This document shows, piece after piece, positions 23,501 through 35,421 of a DNA stretch of 64,000 nucleotides. Made by a program: the position numbers and the translations under genes. This stretch comes from Pleurostoma richardsiae (lineage: Eukaryota > Ascomycota > Sordariomycetes > Calosphaeriales > Pleurostomataceae): contig JANBVO010000003.1 of assembly GCA_030052745.1 (NCBI GenBank), positions 62,001 through 126,000 of the forward strand, given 5' to 3'. A model generated the notes under the pieces. That model was not told where the DNA came from. It ran no database searches and saw only the letters and a program-made list of their open reading frames with translations. Every line of letters begins with the position of its first letter. Position 1 is the stretch's first letter.

Positions 23501-26392
23501 GGGCTGGGGGCTGAGGGACAGGAACATACTGAGTAAAGAGGAGAATACGCCAGGGCTAACTGTTTCTTGAAGGCTCCTAGGAGTGCTCCCAGGGGTGTGG
23601 ACACACAGGACACTGTTTCTCCACGGCCGTTGGAACTCTCTTTCAACGACGTTAGGCACCACGAGAACTTAGACACTTGGGCACCAACCTGAGAACCTCG
23701 CGAGCCAAAATACGACACCCCTGCAGCAGATGTGCGACCCGCCGCCTCCTAGATGGTCGAACACACACACGGTTCCGTCCCGGCCTCGGTCTGCCAGCAG
23801 AAGAGAAGCCCAAAAATACATGCAGCCCTTGCACAACAGGCCAGATCCACACGGCAACGTGGTTGATTGCCGAGAATGCTTCCAGGGCAGTCGAGCGACC
23901 CGGTACAAGAAACCCATCAGGAGGGTGGTTGCTGCTGCTACTATCTCGTCGCAAACTCCTGGGAAACACAAAGGGACACGTCACTTCTCCCTTGCATGCA
24001 CAGCTCATGCAGCCAGCACGGCTACCTACCTAAGCTTTCAAGCACGTGTGTGGGACGGGTTTAGACTCGTCACATTTTCTTTTTTTTCTTCTCCCTCTTC
24101 TTCGGCATCACCCTGCAGAAAGGAGGTCTCGGCCCTCCTTCTCCCTGTCTCTGTCTCTTTTCGAAGGAGTGAAAACAAGAATCATGGCTTGTGGTTTGTT
24201 GTGCTACGGAGGGGCCTCCAGGCCCAATGGGGACTCTGCTCGTATGCTTGTCCTGTTTGTGTCACGGGAAGTCGAGCGCCCCCCGGCCGGGAAGCAAACA
24301 TGCGACGGTGCGTGCGTTTCGGCGGGTCCTCTGACCTTCAGGACGGCGAAACGGAAACTTGCCGGGGTCTGGGACGAGTGGGCGAGGCCCATCGGGACTG
24401 AGGCGGTCTGCGGCCTGTTATGCGGCCGCTGCTGCGGGGGAGTCTCCGTACCCGACCTATCAGCCCTACCTGCTCTCGGAGACAGGAGCCGGCGGGCCAG
24501 CGACCACCGGATTGGTGAGGCCGGTTGTGACCTTTCTCTTACCATCATTCTGTTCTGTCTTGCTGGCATTAGGGAGGGTGTGAGACTTCTGGCACCAGTA
24601 GAGCTTGCTAGGCGTACTTTGCCAGATGACGTCTCCCTGCCTGGGTGATCGGGGATTAGAACTTGCACACGAGGAGAATGCCTCATAGTGTATCCACAAA
24701 AATGCCGCCTTGTTTTGGCATGCCTCTTTTTCCAGACGTTGCTCTATATGTGGAGCGTGAGCCAGAGCAAAAGTTTGTCGAGGCTGCGGGAGGTTCATAT
24801 GCCAACGAACTATCGCGGCATTGAGCGATCTGACAAGAGAGAGAGCCTTGATATCTCGATTGCGGGACCCTTTTGTCTGTCTCCCTTGAGAATTCGTCTT
24901 CTTGTGGGACGTGGCAAGGGAGAACGGCGCGCTTGAGAGACCTGTTCAGTGCCTAACAGATTTGAGCCTTGGTTCAACACTCATTGCTGCTCTGTAAGGA
25001 TACGAGACATTCTCTATCCTCAGGCTTCCGCTATAGAAAGGATAAAGAGGAACACGGCGAGTTTCTAAGGGAGCTGACAAGGTTGCTACTCTCTTGCGCC
25101 CGGGTCACAGTTGTGGACGTGGGAGAGTTCATCTCCTTCGCTCCCGAGGATCTCCTATCCTGCTAGGCCCCGCAGAGTGAACCTCTCTATGGCCTTCCCC
25201 TGAGGAGCCGGAAGGTGTTGATGGTGTTGCAGCTCCTCGTCCATGGTATGTTGTGGCGGTCATGATGGCGAGGGTCCGTGTTACACAATGAATTGTGGAA
25301 CTCCTTCTCAGTTGTCAGCAAAGGCCCTGAACCTTGCAGTTGTTGAGACCTTGACTTCGTCTCCCGACAACTCCGGCCGTCTCATTTTGCTCGACGATTT
25401 TCCTTCTTTTGTCTGTGGAAGCTGATGACATGCCAAGATTTGGCTTTAAAGGACCGTTGATGTTGGCAGCTGATGGGGCCACTCGGTAGGGGTAGCAACG
25501 ACAACTGGGCTGTGACACTTGGCACTTCACAAGCCGCGGCAGTGGCGGCAGCTTCAAGGGCAAGGAAAAGAGAGTCCGTGGTAGCTCTCACTGCGTCACG
25601 GCGGTGAATGCCTAGAACACCCTGGCTTCCAGGAATCCATTATTACCCAGACATCAGAAGAAACAGACAGGAAGCAAGATTCATGATAGCTGGCAGACTG
25701 ACGCCCTCTAGCTAGGCGCTCAAAACCCGAAGGCAGGGCGAGCTGCCAGCTAACGCAAGGGCATCTCATTGTGATCTCTCGCTCCTCTTTTATCTTCTTT
25801 CTTCGACCCTTACCGGAAGTCACGGAGGCTACCTGGCAATTCATCTTCGATTAGAGGAGATCAAGGGTATTAGAGGATCTCGGGGCCCGCTCTATGCGAC
25901 CTTAAGCTATTCTCATCGGACATAGCGGTGTTTCCTCCTTACTCAACTCAACTGAAGTGCCGTCTTCAATGCCGCCCTGCCCCGGCCACAGTTTACAGCG
26001 CCAAACAGCTGCTCACTCCCACCTCTGCTTCTCTTCCGCGTTCTTTCCTGGTGGTCAGAACGGCCACGCTCTCCAAGGGACAAGGTTGTGCACCTGTCTG
26101 ATTCCAGAAGGACGCTCTTTTCATGCCAGCAGGTGTCGCGGTGTTGTTCTCTCCACTCATCATGGAACCGTGGAGGACACGGTCATCGGGGCGTCGTAGG
26201 CAGAATTGTCTCGGAAGTATTGCAGTGATAGAAAAGAAGTTAAACACCTAAACTTGGTGGCCATGATGCCGTAGGCATGCGGCAGCCTGAGACGAAAAAG
26301 ATGAAGAAGGTAAACGTCCTTGGGAGTGAACGGAGGCGGTAGCCAGAATCCTTAAACAGCCAACTCGACATGCGATCGCGAACTGGTGTCGG
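20537..26392. other. Gene-poor region of about 6 kb
   Basis: No protein-like frame is convincing. The first few hundred bases probably hold the 3' UTR of the Zn2Cys6 gene. The frames at 22112-22666, 23050-23718 and 24046-24648 overlap others on both strands and show no domain. I see no RNA gene. Confidence 0.45.
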
Positions 26393-26444
26393 CACGTGAC
26401 TATCGAGTAAAGAATTACGTGCAGCCATTGCGCGGTGGCACGTG
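26393..26444. promoter_or_regulatory. Pair of CACGTG boxes upstream of the F-box gene
   Basis: Two perfect CACGTG palindromes, at 26393-26398 and 26439-26444, lie 46 bp apart and about 90-140 bp before the ATG at 26534. CACGTG is the core recognised by bHLH and Cbf1/Pho4-like regulators in fungi. That this promoter is controlled by such a factor is inference. Confidence 0.45.
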
Positions 26445-26533
26445 AATTGGCTCCTCGAGGTGACGCCAGTCAATGACTACGCGTGTTGTAACATTCACTC
26501 TGCTTCAACAACTCCCCAAGCGACGCGGGGACG

Positions 26534-27628
26534 ATGTCGACTCCCTCTCTCGAGTCGGAGATACTTATTTCTCATCTATCTCATCGTCCCCGCCATCTCC
26601 TGAAAGCCATGATCACGATCACAGATCCGCCAGAGCCTTGGGCTTCGACGCTGGGTGACCGTGTCTGGACTGATCGTGCCTCCTCGATCGGCATCCTCGA
26701 TCGTCTGCCGCCGGAAATCGTGTCACTTTTTCTTGGTATGCTCGATGTCCAGTCGCTTCTACGTTTTGCCAGCGTTTCCTCTCGAGGCGACATGTTCGTT
26801 CAATCGCAGCGTGCATATCGAGACCTGGTCACGTTTGCTCCGGAGGCCCTTTTGGCGTTGAGCAAGGTTGGACTGATCCGTCTTCATTCCGTCACTGAAC
26901 TCTACACCGCTCTGCGAACGGAACAGTGCGGAAGTTGCAGCGAGTATGGCGCGTTTCTCTTTCTCCCAACTTGCCAGAGATGCTGCTGGGAATGCCTCCG
27001 TTACAATCCGTCATTACGGGTCCTTCTACCCAATGAAGCAAAAAGATATTTTGGTCTGTTGGAGCGGCATCTTCAACGGCTTCCTACCCTGCGCGTTATC
27101 ACTGGCAGCTATGGCATTTCCCCTAACCCTGCGCCTGATCATTGCAAGCTTGTCAGCGTAAAGGCAGCGAGAGACCTTGGACTTGTGGTGCAAGGCTCGA
27201 CGGGAAATCTAGCACAGGTTATGGCGAGGCGATGCAAGTCAGCAAAGATTCTCGTCACGGGTCGGTACCTCCAGGGCGGGCCAGCGGCATCCCAAGGTCA
27301 GGATTTGCTGTTACTGCCAAGCCAGGGCAATATTCCGACTGATAAATTCTTTGGCATGGCTTCCATTCCGTTCCCTTCACTCTCATCGTCAGGCAGGATC
27401 GAGGACGGTCTGTGGTGCCGGGGCTGCGAGGTCACCCTCCGTCGATACGATTCTCTACGCTTGCCTCAGGATGTGCTTGCGGCCATGGTGCCTTCGAGCT
27501 GTGAGACACTGCGGGTGCTGCTCGGCTTGGAAAGGCGGGCCCGATCAAAGGAGTCATTCTTAGATCACATCAAGCACTGCTACGGCGCACGGCTGTTGTT
27601 GCCTGAATTGGCGACAGGAAACGATTAG
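26534..27628 (+). CDS. F-box protein with Cys-rich motif (364 aa)
   Basis: A single uninterrupted exon. Residues 55-90 (LDRLPPEIVSLFLGML and following) form an F-box, the Skp1-binding motif of SCF ubiquitin ligases; Leu-Pro at 58-59 and the hydrophobic spacing fit. Further on are C132-x2-C135, C147-x2-C150-C151-x2-C154 within LFLPTCQRCCWECL, then W294-C295-x2-C298 and a terminal H-x2-H-C at 346-350. This Cys pattern is common in fungal F-box proteins and probably binds zinc or structures the substrate-binding part. The ATG at 26534 is the first in frame; a second ATG at residue 26 would still keep the F-box. It probably acts as a substrate adaptor; the substrate is unknown. It neighbours a broken kinase-fold gene and another F-box gene, a typical accessory setting. 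Confidence 0.85.
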   Translation: MSTPSLESEILISHLSHRPRHLLKAMITITDPPEPWASTLGDRVWTDRASSIGILDRLPPEIVSLFLGMLDVQSLLRFASVSSRGDMFVQSQRAYRDLVTFAPEALLALSKVGLIRLHSVTELYTALRTEQCGSCSEYGAFLFLPTCQRCCWECLRYNPSLRVLLPNEAKRYFGLLERHLQRLPTLRVITGSYGISPNPAPDHCKLVSVKAARDLGLVVQGSTGNLAQVMARRCKSAKILVTGRYLQGGPAASQGQDLLLLPSQGNIPTDKFFGMASIPFPSLSSSGRIEDGLWCRGCEVTLRRYDSLRLPQDVLAAMVPSSCETLRVLLGLERRARSKESFLDHIKHCYGARLLLPELATGND

Positions 27629-28259
27629 AAACGAACACATGCAGTGTGAAAACTACCAAGACAGAAATTCTAGGGAGGGATGATGAAGAGATTCAGCTTG
27701 GAAGTCTGATCACTTTCCCGCGCCGACAACTAACTCTGGACTGCTGCTGCGTGTCGTTGGCCACTCTGGCACATCAACTTGCCTACATTACTCCCAGCCC
27801 TTGTGCTTCTGCTTCTCCGACGGTAACTCAGCTGCCGACGCTCAGCTCAGTTTCTAGCCTGCCGGCCCCGATATTCTGTTGTAGCCTTGTCTTCCCTTGG
27901 AAGGTGTTTGGGACAATAGTTGCGTGATATTCTGTCGTCTTTGTCCGTCCGCGCACACTGCAAGCTCGATTCAGTCTTGTACAGTCGATCGCACTGCACG
28001 GATTCTTCCTTCTATCTACACCCACATTGGTAGAGGTGATATTAATGAATGCACATGATAGAAACGGATCAAAGGTGGGGAAGCGTTGCCTGTGCAGCGA
28101 GGGAGAGGACTGCGATCAGAGAAGATACGACTCTTATCTTTTCGTCGAAGTGTCAGGGCGATCGATCAATCTCAAGAATGGATGTTGAGTCTCGTACCTG
28201 AGGAGACTAATATACCATCCCAGCCAAGCAGGTGTTGATGACAATTGGTGGGACGGTAA
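27629..28259. other. Intergenic
   Basis: This holds the 3' flank of the F-box gene and the upstream side of the kinase-fold remnant. A short frame from 27646 has no features. No upstream exon for the remnant could be assigned. Confidence 0.4.
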
Positions 28260-29048
28260 GACATCCTCAAGGGAACTTTTTCAGCCCTTTGTGTCCATCG
28301 TTGCCCAGTACGTGAGGGACTTGCACTGCCCGTCTCGAACGTTTGTGGTGTTGGGCATGCTGAGGTGCCTTTCGCTGGCTGCATCGTCGGCCATGTTTCA
28401 GGTGACCCTGCTTGTGATACCAACCAGAGAGAACGCGTGTTGCTTCGCGAGGAACCCTCGAGCCAAGGGCTGGAGTTTCGAGCACTGGGAAGCTCACAAA
28501 TGTTCATCCCACCTCACGCAGGCTGTGTGCACGTCCTACCGCAACACGAAATCACACCTGACAAAACCGCAACAGAAGACATCGCAACTGGCGGAGGGTA
28601 ACCTGCCAAGCCTACCATGACGATGCCGCCGAAACCAGACATCGAGGTCCTCTCTCAATAAATAGGCGACGAAAGTAGACACTACCGTCTGCGGGTGAGC
28701 CGAAGAGTCCACTACCTGGCTGACTGCGAGGCGCTGCTTCGCTGGCTGCACCGCCTGGTGCTGGTCCAGGGGGATGTGAATCGTCACAACTTCCTCGTCG
28801 ACCGGGTTTCTGGGGCCGGCATGCACCTGGTTGATTTTGAGCATGCTAATGCGTTCGACGAGGAGCTGGCTAGAGCGGAGTTGCTGTCGTTGCCGGCGGA
28901 GCTGGCTGAGGAGACTGGGCGGGGAGCGACTGTGACTGTGCAGGGAGGCCCAGAAGAGCAAAGCATGTCTTTGGTGGGCGAAATGAATGAGGTGCCCAGC
29001 GTGGACGTAAAACAAGGACAGCTGGTCGCCTACTGGTTGGGTGGCTGA
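28260..29048 (+). pseudogene. 5'-incomplete kinase/aminoglycoside-phosphotransferase-fold gene
   Basis: The reading frame opens after a TAA at 28257 and runs to 28597. A GTAACC...GTAG intron (28598-28678) then restores the frame to a second exon, 28679-29048, ending in TGA. The C-terminal part has LLRWLHRLVLVQGDVNRHNF followed by HLVDFEHA and the block LLSLPAELAEETGRG, matching the catalytic loop and metal-binding DF(E/G) motifs of a fungal family of APH-like kinases. The usual His-Gly-Asp of the loop reads Gln-Gly-Asp here; the Asp and the following Asn are kept. There is no ATG near the 5' end of the frame, and the N-lobe is not recognisable, although another frame at 28210-28400 also looks protein-like. 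It is either a truncated, frame-disrupted relic or a gene whose first exons I could not find. Confidence 0.55.
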
Positions 29049-30258
29049 TTTGGTGGCAATGCGGCTCGGCAGTCGGAAAGAACCTGGAGTGTTGATCAAC
29101 CTGGCGGGATTCATGTGCCCTTGACACACGGGATGGGCTTAATATTGGTATAGAGGAGTCTGTGGAAGAGTTGTTCCCGCTCCGCGAAACATGAGGCTTC
29201 TCTTAAAGTATCTAGCTCTACCTTGGCATGGCTTCACCGAGTTAAAGGGTGCCACGGCTGTGGGAGCCTCTCGAGAGCTGTCTTCGAGAACGTATTAGGA
29301 GCTCGACCCAAGAGCGTGAAACGCCCCTGCGAGAAAGAGGGACAAAATGGGCGCTGTATGAGGTTAAGCAGATGTCATAACGAGAAATCAAGCCCTACTG
29401 GCAACCAAATCGCACTTCGGTTATTCTCTCGTCCCCTGTTCCGGTGGACTCTCCAGTGGATCGCAGCTTGAGATTTCTTCAGGGCACCCTTCCGAATAGT
29501 ATTTCGAAGCCGAGCTGGGAACAGAAGAAGGCATGTGAGATACGGCTCCGTATTGGAGAGCGCCCGGAACCTACTATTTTCGCTCCCATAGAGAGATGGA
29601 AAAGGCCAAGTCTGCAGAAGTAGCTCCAAGCATGTCCTCCGTGCAATGTCTTGAGAGCACAGCTCACGCAGAATCCGTCCGTGATTTGCCCTAGTACAAT
29701 ACTGCTGATCCCAGAGAAAGATGGAGGTGCGACGCCAACCCCACGGGAAAAGTCTCCGGGTGCGCTTTTCCACATGTCAAGAGTCAGATAGACATGTGAA
29801 CTCGCAACGCGATGGATGACGGGATACCAGGATTGATAGGCGCGGTAACGGCACTCAGGGGTAATGAAAGAGGAGAGCCAAGACACGTTACGATGAAAAC
29901 CGTGTCCTCCTGTGCCCCGAGATGTCCCCTGTAGGTATGTTATCACTGAGGAACGTGATCGGGGAAGTGCTTGTCCAACGTTGGCAACCAAGAGATCGTG
30001 TTAACATCGTATATCACAAATACAAGGGGTCGTCCTAGTAATATCAGCATGGTTAGGCAAGCAAGGTCAATCTTCAGCAACAAGAGCTTAAATCCCACAC
30101 CTTCTCATGACCTCCGTCCGCTACACGCATCGAGGCTTAGCTTGATAATAGTTCCCCAATCTATCATAATGTCCATTACGAATCTATCATCTATCCTGGT
30201 ATTTCTAATAATCATTCTCATCGAGTCATAACCAGCCCAGTGTGTCCACTGCTCCGAG
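29049..30258. other. Intergenic
   Basis: No supported gene. A 170-codon minus-strand frame at 29479-29991 has no recognised motif and is not called. The right end is probably the 3' flank of the minus-strand F-box gene. Confidence 0.4.
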
Positions 30259-31937
30259 TCAGGCAGCTCCCACACCCGTGCCGGCAACGCCATTACGGAC
30301 ACCTTCCGGCTCAGTAATCATCTCCTCCTCTCGGACCTCCATTCTCCCATCTTCTCCAGCCCTCTCCATCACGAAGCACCTCTCCGCATACCGCCCCTGG
30401 GCGTTCATCTGCCTCCAAGCCGCGCTCAGCCGCCTGACCCCGATGCGCCGCCATCCGCCGACCTTGAGCGTTAAGCGGCGCCAAGTGTCTTTGCTTTCGA
30501 GCAGGAACTGGAAAATGGCCATCGCAGCGTCGCGGTCGGGGTCCTCGCTTGCCGGCGCGTTCCCGAGTTCTCTGATCGGCCATAGAAGGGTTTGGACGTG
30601 GAGTGTGAGGGTGTGTAGCCGCCGAAAGGTGCATAGCGCCTTGAGAAACATCGAGGCTTCGTAGCTCGTGATGTCCATGTCTAGTTCGAGAGTGTGGAGG
30701 AAGGGAAGATGGTCTGCGAGGGTGAGGACATCGTCGACTGGAAGGGTCGGGCAGTGGCGCCAGTCATCTTCGAAGCCGATGGCGTCGCGGAAGCGGAGGG
30801 TCTCCAAGGTGTTGCCATGGACCAGGATCGCATCGATCGGGAACAACTGGGTGTGGCATCCGGTGATTTGCAGTGTCGTCAAGGCCCGGATGTGGTGTTT
30901 TACGAGATTGTAGAGGCCTCTCGTGCCGGTTCTCTGCTGTTCGTCTGGTACGTAGGCATATGCATCCTCAACGCAGAAGGTGTGCAGATCGGCGAGTGTG
31001 GCAAAGGAGACAGATGATAGGAAGTTGTATATCGGCACCGAGAGGAGCTCGAGTGAGCGGATTCGGGAGAAGTCCCAATGAGCTAGGACCTGGTTGCGGT
31101 CGTGGTGCCAGCCGTAGCACCTAAGCTTCAGTTCCCTGAATGGCGGTAACCTATCATCAGGGCCGAACGTGAACTGTCTTCCTCGCCCCCTATCCTCATA
31201 GTGAAAGTTCTCGAGGCGTTCCGCCTTTAGTAGAAGTTCCTGGATCATGGGTAGGAGGTTGGGCTCGATAGCAAGCGGCTCCCTCATCTTGAGGGACACC
31301 AGCACGCCGGCAGGAATCTCGTCCGGGAAGCAAGGAGAACTGCGGACATCGCGGAGAGGAAGACCTTCGACATATAGCTTGACGGTTTGTGGACGGCAGC
31401 GCAGGAATCCGAGATAGCGGTTAGGCATCCAGCATGGGGAACCGGGCACACTGCGCCATCTGGTCACAGTCAGACAAGTTAGAGGGCGGCAAGACACGAC
31501 GTTGGCAAGAAGAGTTGAACATACGTTACGGAAAGGAGCCCTTCTATCCTTTCGAGGATTCTACTAGCGGCCTCAGGACGTGTGTCACTAGTGATCGCTA
31601 CATGTTTCGTGTGGGTAAAGATGTTTACAAGAGACCGCGAGTATAGTACTTGGGCTTCCACAGCCACTAGTCGGCCATTAAGGGTAATGTGTCGATAGAA
31701 TATGGGCGTTGCGATATCGTTGAAGAACCGACTGACGCGTCGGATAGATGCTACTAGGCTAGGACCCATTCCCTCCAGCTGTCCATTGTTAGTAAGATAG
31801 TTAGGGGACGTTTCAGGAAGAGGTAGGAATCAAGGGGCAACTCTACAAACCTCCTCAAAGATCATGACCAATAGGTCTATGCTAAGACCACGAAATGGCA
31901 TATCATATGCCGAAGAAATATGGAACGAGGTCTCCAT
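30259..31937 (-). CDS. F-box protein with long C-terminal region (513 aa, three exons)
   Basis: The minus-strand exons are 31937-31851, 31778-31525 and 31459-30259. Intron 1 (GTTTGT...TTACTAACAATGGACAG) has an excellent branch site, and intron 2 starts GTATGT. Splicing joins GLSIDLLVMIFEE to LEGMGPSLVASIRRVSRFFN, making an F-box of the fungal type at about residues 17-60. The remaining 450 residues are rich in Leu with regularly spaced leucine-containing segments (for example LRSLELLSVPIYNFL, LTTLQITGCHTQLF, LHTLELDMDI). This is typical of the degenerate LRR-like region of fungal F-box proteins. It is probably a substrate receptor of an SCF ubiquitin ligase. The start at 31937 is the only ATG in frame before intron 1. 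It has no sequence overlap with the other F-box protein beyond the domain. Confidence 0.8.
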
Positions 31938-33670
31938 TCTTCTATCCCTGACGGTACCCTCATTGCCGGATGCATGGGATCAGGGACCTAGAAGCAGGAA
32001 AGAACGCATTTTCAACTCTTAAGTGAGGAAGAGGCCAGATAACGCGGATCAGTTAACCTCGCTTTCTCCCCGAGAGCAAACTACTGCACAGGATGAGACA
32101 GCAGCGCTGGCTGTTGAGCTGACTTGTTGTTCAGCGCCTTCTGTTCGTTCTCGATCATCACTAGGCGCGTTCGGCACCCAGTTAAGAATATTTACCTGCC
32201 AATCGAGGCCGGAGATCAGGAGTGGATAGCGGCCAGCTGCTGGGCCGGCCCGGCTCTGTTGACTTTGGGCCAACACGCAGTGGTCGAGATGAGTAATGAC
32301 AGCAGGAGAGGCCTCCGGAAAGGATGGATTGCAAGTCAATGTACTCCGGCTAGAGTGGATGAGACCAAAAAGTTCAAGAGAGGTAACAGGGGTAATTTGG
32401 TAGCTTCCTCGGTCTCTGCCCGGAGAGACGGGACGACTTAGACGGGTATCGAGAAGGTTCCCGCGCGGAAACGTAACCGCTTCCGCGGACTGACTGCTTT
32501 CTCATCACGATGGCCAGTTGAGAGCGGGATATGGAGGGAGCGTAGACGGTACGAGGTCCACCAAGCTGCAGTAAGCCGTGTAGCTCTTCGCTAAGACAAA
32601 CATTTCCCCTCCCACGGCCTGGTGAATCATTGGTTGATCTGACGAGCGCTGGCCCAGGCTCGCTTGCTGCCAAGGTTGAAGGCGAGCTGGGCTGGGAGCC
32701 GCATGTGTAGGGCGCTTCGCAAGCATCACCGGAAAGGGTAATCCCTTAACGAGCTCCACTGGAGTTAGCCAGCGTTAGGGGCACTCTGGATTGTGGACGA
32801 GCTGCGAGGCGCCTCTGCGTCTGACCTTCCTGATGGTTTTAGCGCTATCTGGCATTCCAAATATCTCACACGTGGGAACTGGGCGAGGGGAGATCCCGGT
32901 GTCAGGCAAAGGGCGGGATTCCGGGACAGGGTCCTTAGTGGAGGCAGTGACAGCTGTCAGGAGGTTGAAACTTCAGACGACGTTTCAGGGAAGATGCACA
33001 TTCCGAGGCGGAACCAGGTAACGGGAGAGGGATCTTCTTCATGCCACATATCGAATCCACTGCCCGGTGTCTTCGAAAACCGTAGATCGCAGAGAGGGCG
33101 CTTTGGATTGGAGAGTGATCGTGGACAACAGAGCTGTGAGCTGTCGACAGAGGAAGGACGGAACAAAGTCCGGAATACCGGCCAATTCAGACTTACTTTC
33201 TTTTGCGAATGGCGTCCAATCACAACACTCGTCTCCCGTGTCGTGCCGACCCGTCAAGGTTACCCCATCTGGAAGGTACGGAGTACAGCGTCGACGTTCC
33301 CAGTCGTAGAAATACTTTAGGTACTGTACCTCTAGGTCTCTACCTACCTTAGGTACCTTACGTGGAACAGGTTGAACTCTCCCAGCTTGGCGCCCTGACA
33401 TGTCGGCAGGTGGCGGTGATGGTCCGAAAGTATCCTCAGTCAGGCATACACGATGCCTCAAGAAAGTGAACTGAAGTGAACTGTCAGGCAATGAATGTCC
33501 ATTTCTCCCCAAGCGGTTGCCAGCCTAGATTTTATGGCAATCCTACAAAAGCACACCCAGCAAGTCCAGCATCTAGATGCGTCAACGCCGAGTCTAATGC
33601 CTACCTCTACCAGTGTCCTTGCAATGTTTTCCCATCAGGCACGCGAGTCCACCAGCTACCCCAACATGAA
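31938..33670. other. Intergenic between F-box gene and ubp6
   Basis: No supported gene. It contains the 5' flank of the F-box gene, the 3' flank of ubp6 and a cluster of GGTACC-type palindromes at 33313-33361. Confidence 0.45.
33313..33361. repeat. Cluster of TAGGTACC/CTACCTT words
   Basis: TTTAGGTACTGTACCTC and CTACCTACCTTAGGTACC follow each other within 50 bp, so several overlapping palindromes are formed. The same words occur at 4.7, 11.3 and 43.4-43.6 kb. Confidence 0.55.
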
Positions 33671-35421
33671 CTACTCGATGAGACCCTCAGCCGTGGGCAG
33701 CGGGATGGCTCTGTAGAGCAGGATGAGCGCGGAGTGGGACTCTCCACCACCCGCCAGCTGCTCGATCTTGTCGACGGTGACCTCTGTAACCTTGTCGTCG
33801 TTGAACCACCACCACTTGCCGTCCTCCTCGCCCTTCTTGCCCGTCTTGGGGTCCACTGGTGCCGACTTCTTGACGTACGCCGTGTAGTGGCCGCTGTCGG
33901 CGCTGGCGCCCTGGTGCGTCACCACACCCCGTAGCTCGTACAAGCCCGACTGATTCGCACCGTCATCCTTGGCCAGCTCCGGGTCGATCAGCGCGTTGAG
34001 CTCCTTCTTGGCAGCCAGGATCTCGGCGTCCTTCTCGGCATCGACCTCCGCATCCGTCTTGTACGTCTCCGTCATCTCGACATCGCCGTCCCCAGAGGCG
34101 GCCGGCTTCTTTTCCTCCTTCTTGGCGGCCTTCTTCTCCTCGGGGGTAACATTCTCTCCGTCGAGAGGGCTTATCTTCCGCCGCTTGCGGGCACGCTCAA
34201 CGTCCTCCTCTTCCTTGCGGATCTCGCGGACCTTGTCACGCACCGGCACGAGCGCTTTCTTCAGCGAGTCCGTGCAGAACTCCACGACGTCCAGCTCCTG
34301 GGGGAACGTGACCTTGCGCATGATCTTGGCCTTCTTCTGCACCTCGCGCTTCCAGAAGAAGCGGACGAAGTGAACCGTAAGGTACTTCGGCAGACGGGAG
34401 ATCTTCGACCTCTTAGTGTACGAAGCGTCCCTATCAAGCGTGCTCGACTTCTTCTCGATCTTCTCCGTCAGCCCAGCGAGGATACCGTCGCGTAGGTGGT
34501 TCGTGTCCTTCTCGATGTGACAGTTGAGCTTCAGGAACGGCTCCTTGGAGTTAGTAGGCTCCTCACCAGCCTCGCGGGCGGCCGGCTCGTCGCATTCCAG
34601 GATCGACTCGAACTCTCCCATCATATAGCGTTCCACGAACGAGACCGCCGGCGAGTCGTCACCATCCGGCTTCACCTGCAGTCTCTGCTTCAGTTGCGTG
34701 ATGATCTGCGACCAAGCTTCCTCCGCATCCTGCTGAGCGTAACCGTGGCCCGACTTTGCTCGTTCTGCAAACTGAGGAAATGCGAGTCTCAGAGCATTGA
34801 GGAAGTTGAAAGGCGCAACCCCCTCTTGGGTCTCCGACATGTACTTGTAGAGATCCCGCAGCTGCTTCGTCAGGTCCAGCTCCGGCATGGGATCTGCTGG
34901 GCTGGTGCTCTTGGCGTCGTACTTTGTAAGCGCATTCTGGAGCTCTGGGATGGCACGCAACGTCTGCAGCGTCGAGTTCAGATAGCAGGTGTTGCCGAGA
35001 TTCGTCAAGCCGGCGGGTGTCGCGCCCTCCTGCTGCGCCGCCTCGGCCTCGGTCATGTCCTCGACGAACTTGACCTTCTCCTTGGGCCGCAGAAGGTCAC
35101 CGCCTCCCGAGCCAGGTGTTCCCATCATCATGATGACCTGGCCGGGCTTGAGGCCCAGCTTGGACATGTCGGCATCATCCTTGAGCTGGCCTCCCTTTAT
35201 GAGGATCTTCTGTCGGTCGGGTTCGACACCGGTCAAGCTGTAGACCTGCAGCTTGAACTCCTCGCCTGTCGATGTGGGATCGACCTCGACATCGTATTTC
35301 TTGCCCTGGTGCTTGATGATCACTGCGAAGAACCATCGTCAGCATGTACGATCTAATGTTGTGCACTTGTGGGGCAGTCCAGGGATATGTAGGGGACCAG
35401 CTCACCGTTTGTTGACGCCAT
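33671..35421 (-). CDS. ubp6: Ubiquitin carboxyl-terminal hydrolase Ubp6/USP14 (555 aa)
   Basis: Two exons on the minus strand: a 16-nt first exon (35421-35406, encoding MASTN plus one base), an 83-bp intron (35405-35323, GTGAGC...CGCAG), then 35322-33671. The N-terminus is a ubiquitin-like domain (about residues 5-75), which in this family docks the enzyme on the proteasome base. The USP catalytic domain follows: a Cys box with GLTNLGNTCYLNSTLQ (catalytic Cys118) and a His box with GVVTHQGASADSGHYTAY (His484), then WWWFNDDKV with the third catalytic position. A Lys/Glu-rich insertion (about residues 370-445) separates the subdomains. Length and order fit Ubp6, the proteasome-bound deubiquitinase that trims ubiquitin from substrates. 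It diverges from arpc4 across a 514-bp shared promoter. A long plus-strand frame covering the same DNA is only its shadow. Confidence 0.96.

Noticed and set aside
23050-23718. 222-codon minus-strand frame
   Set aside because: No motif; overlapped by other open frames in the same DNA.
34496-35356. 286-codon frame opposite ubp6
   Set aside because: It mirrors the conserved ubp6 coding strand; Leu/Arg-rich composition is that of an antisense shadow.
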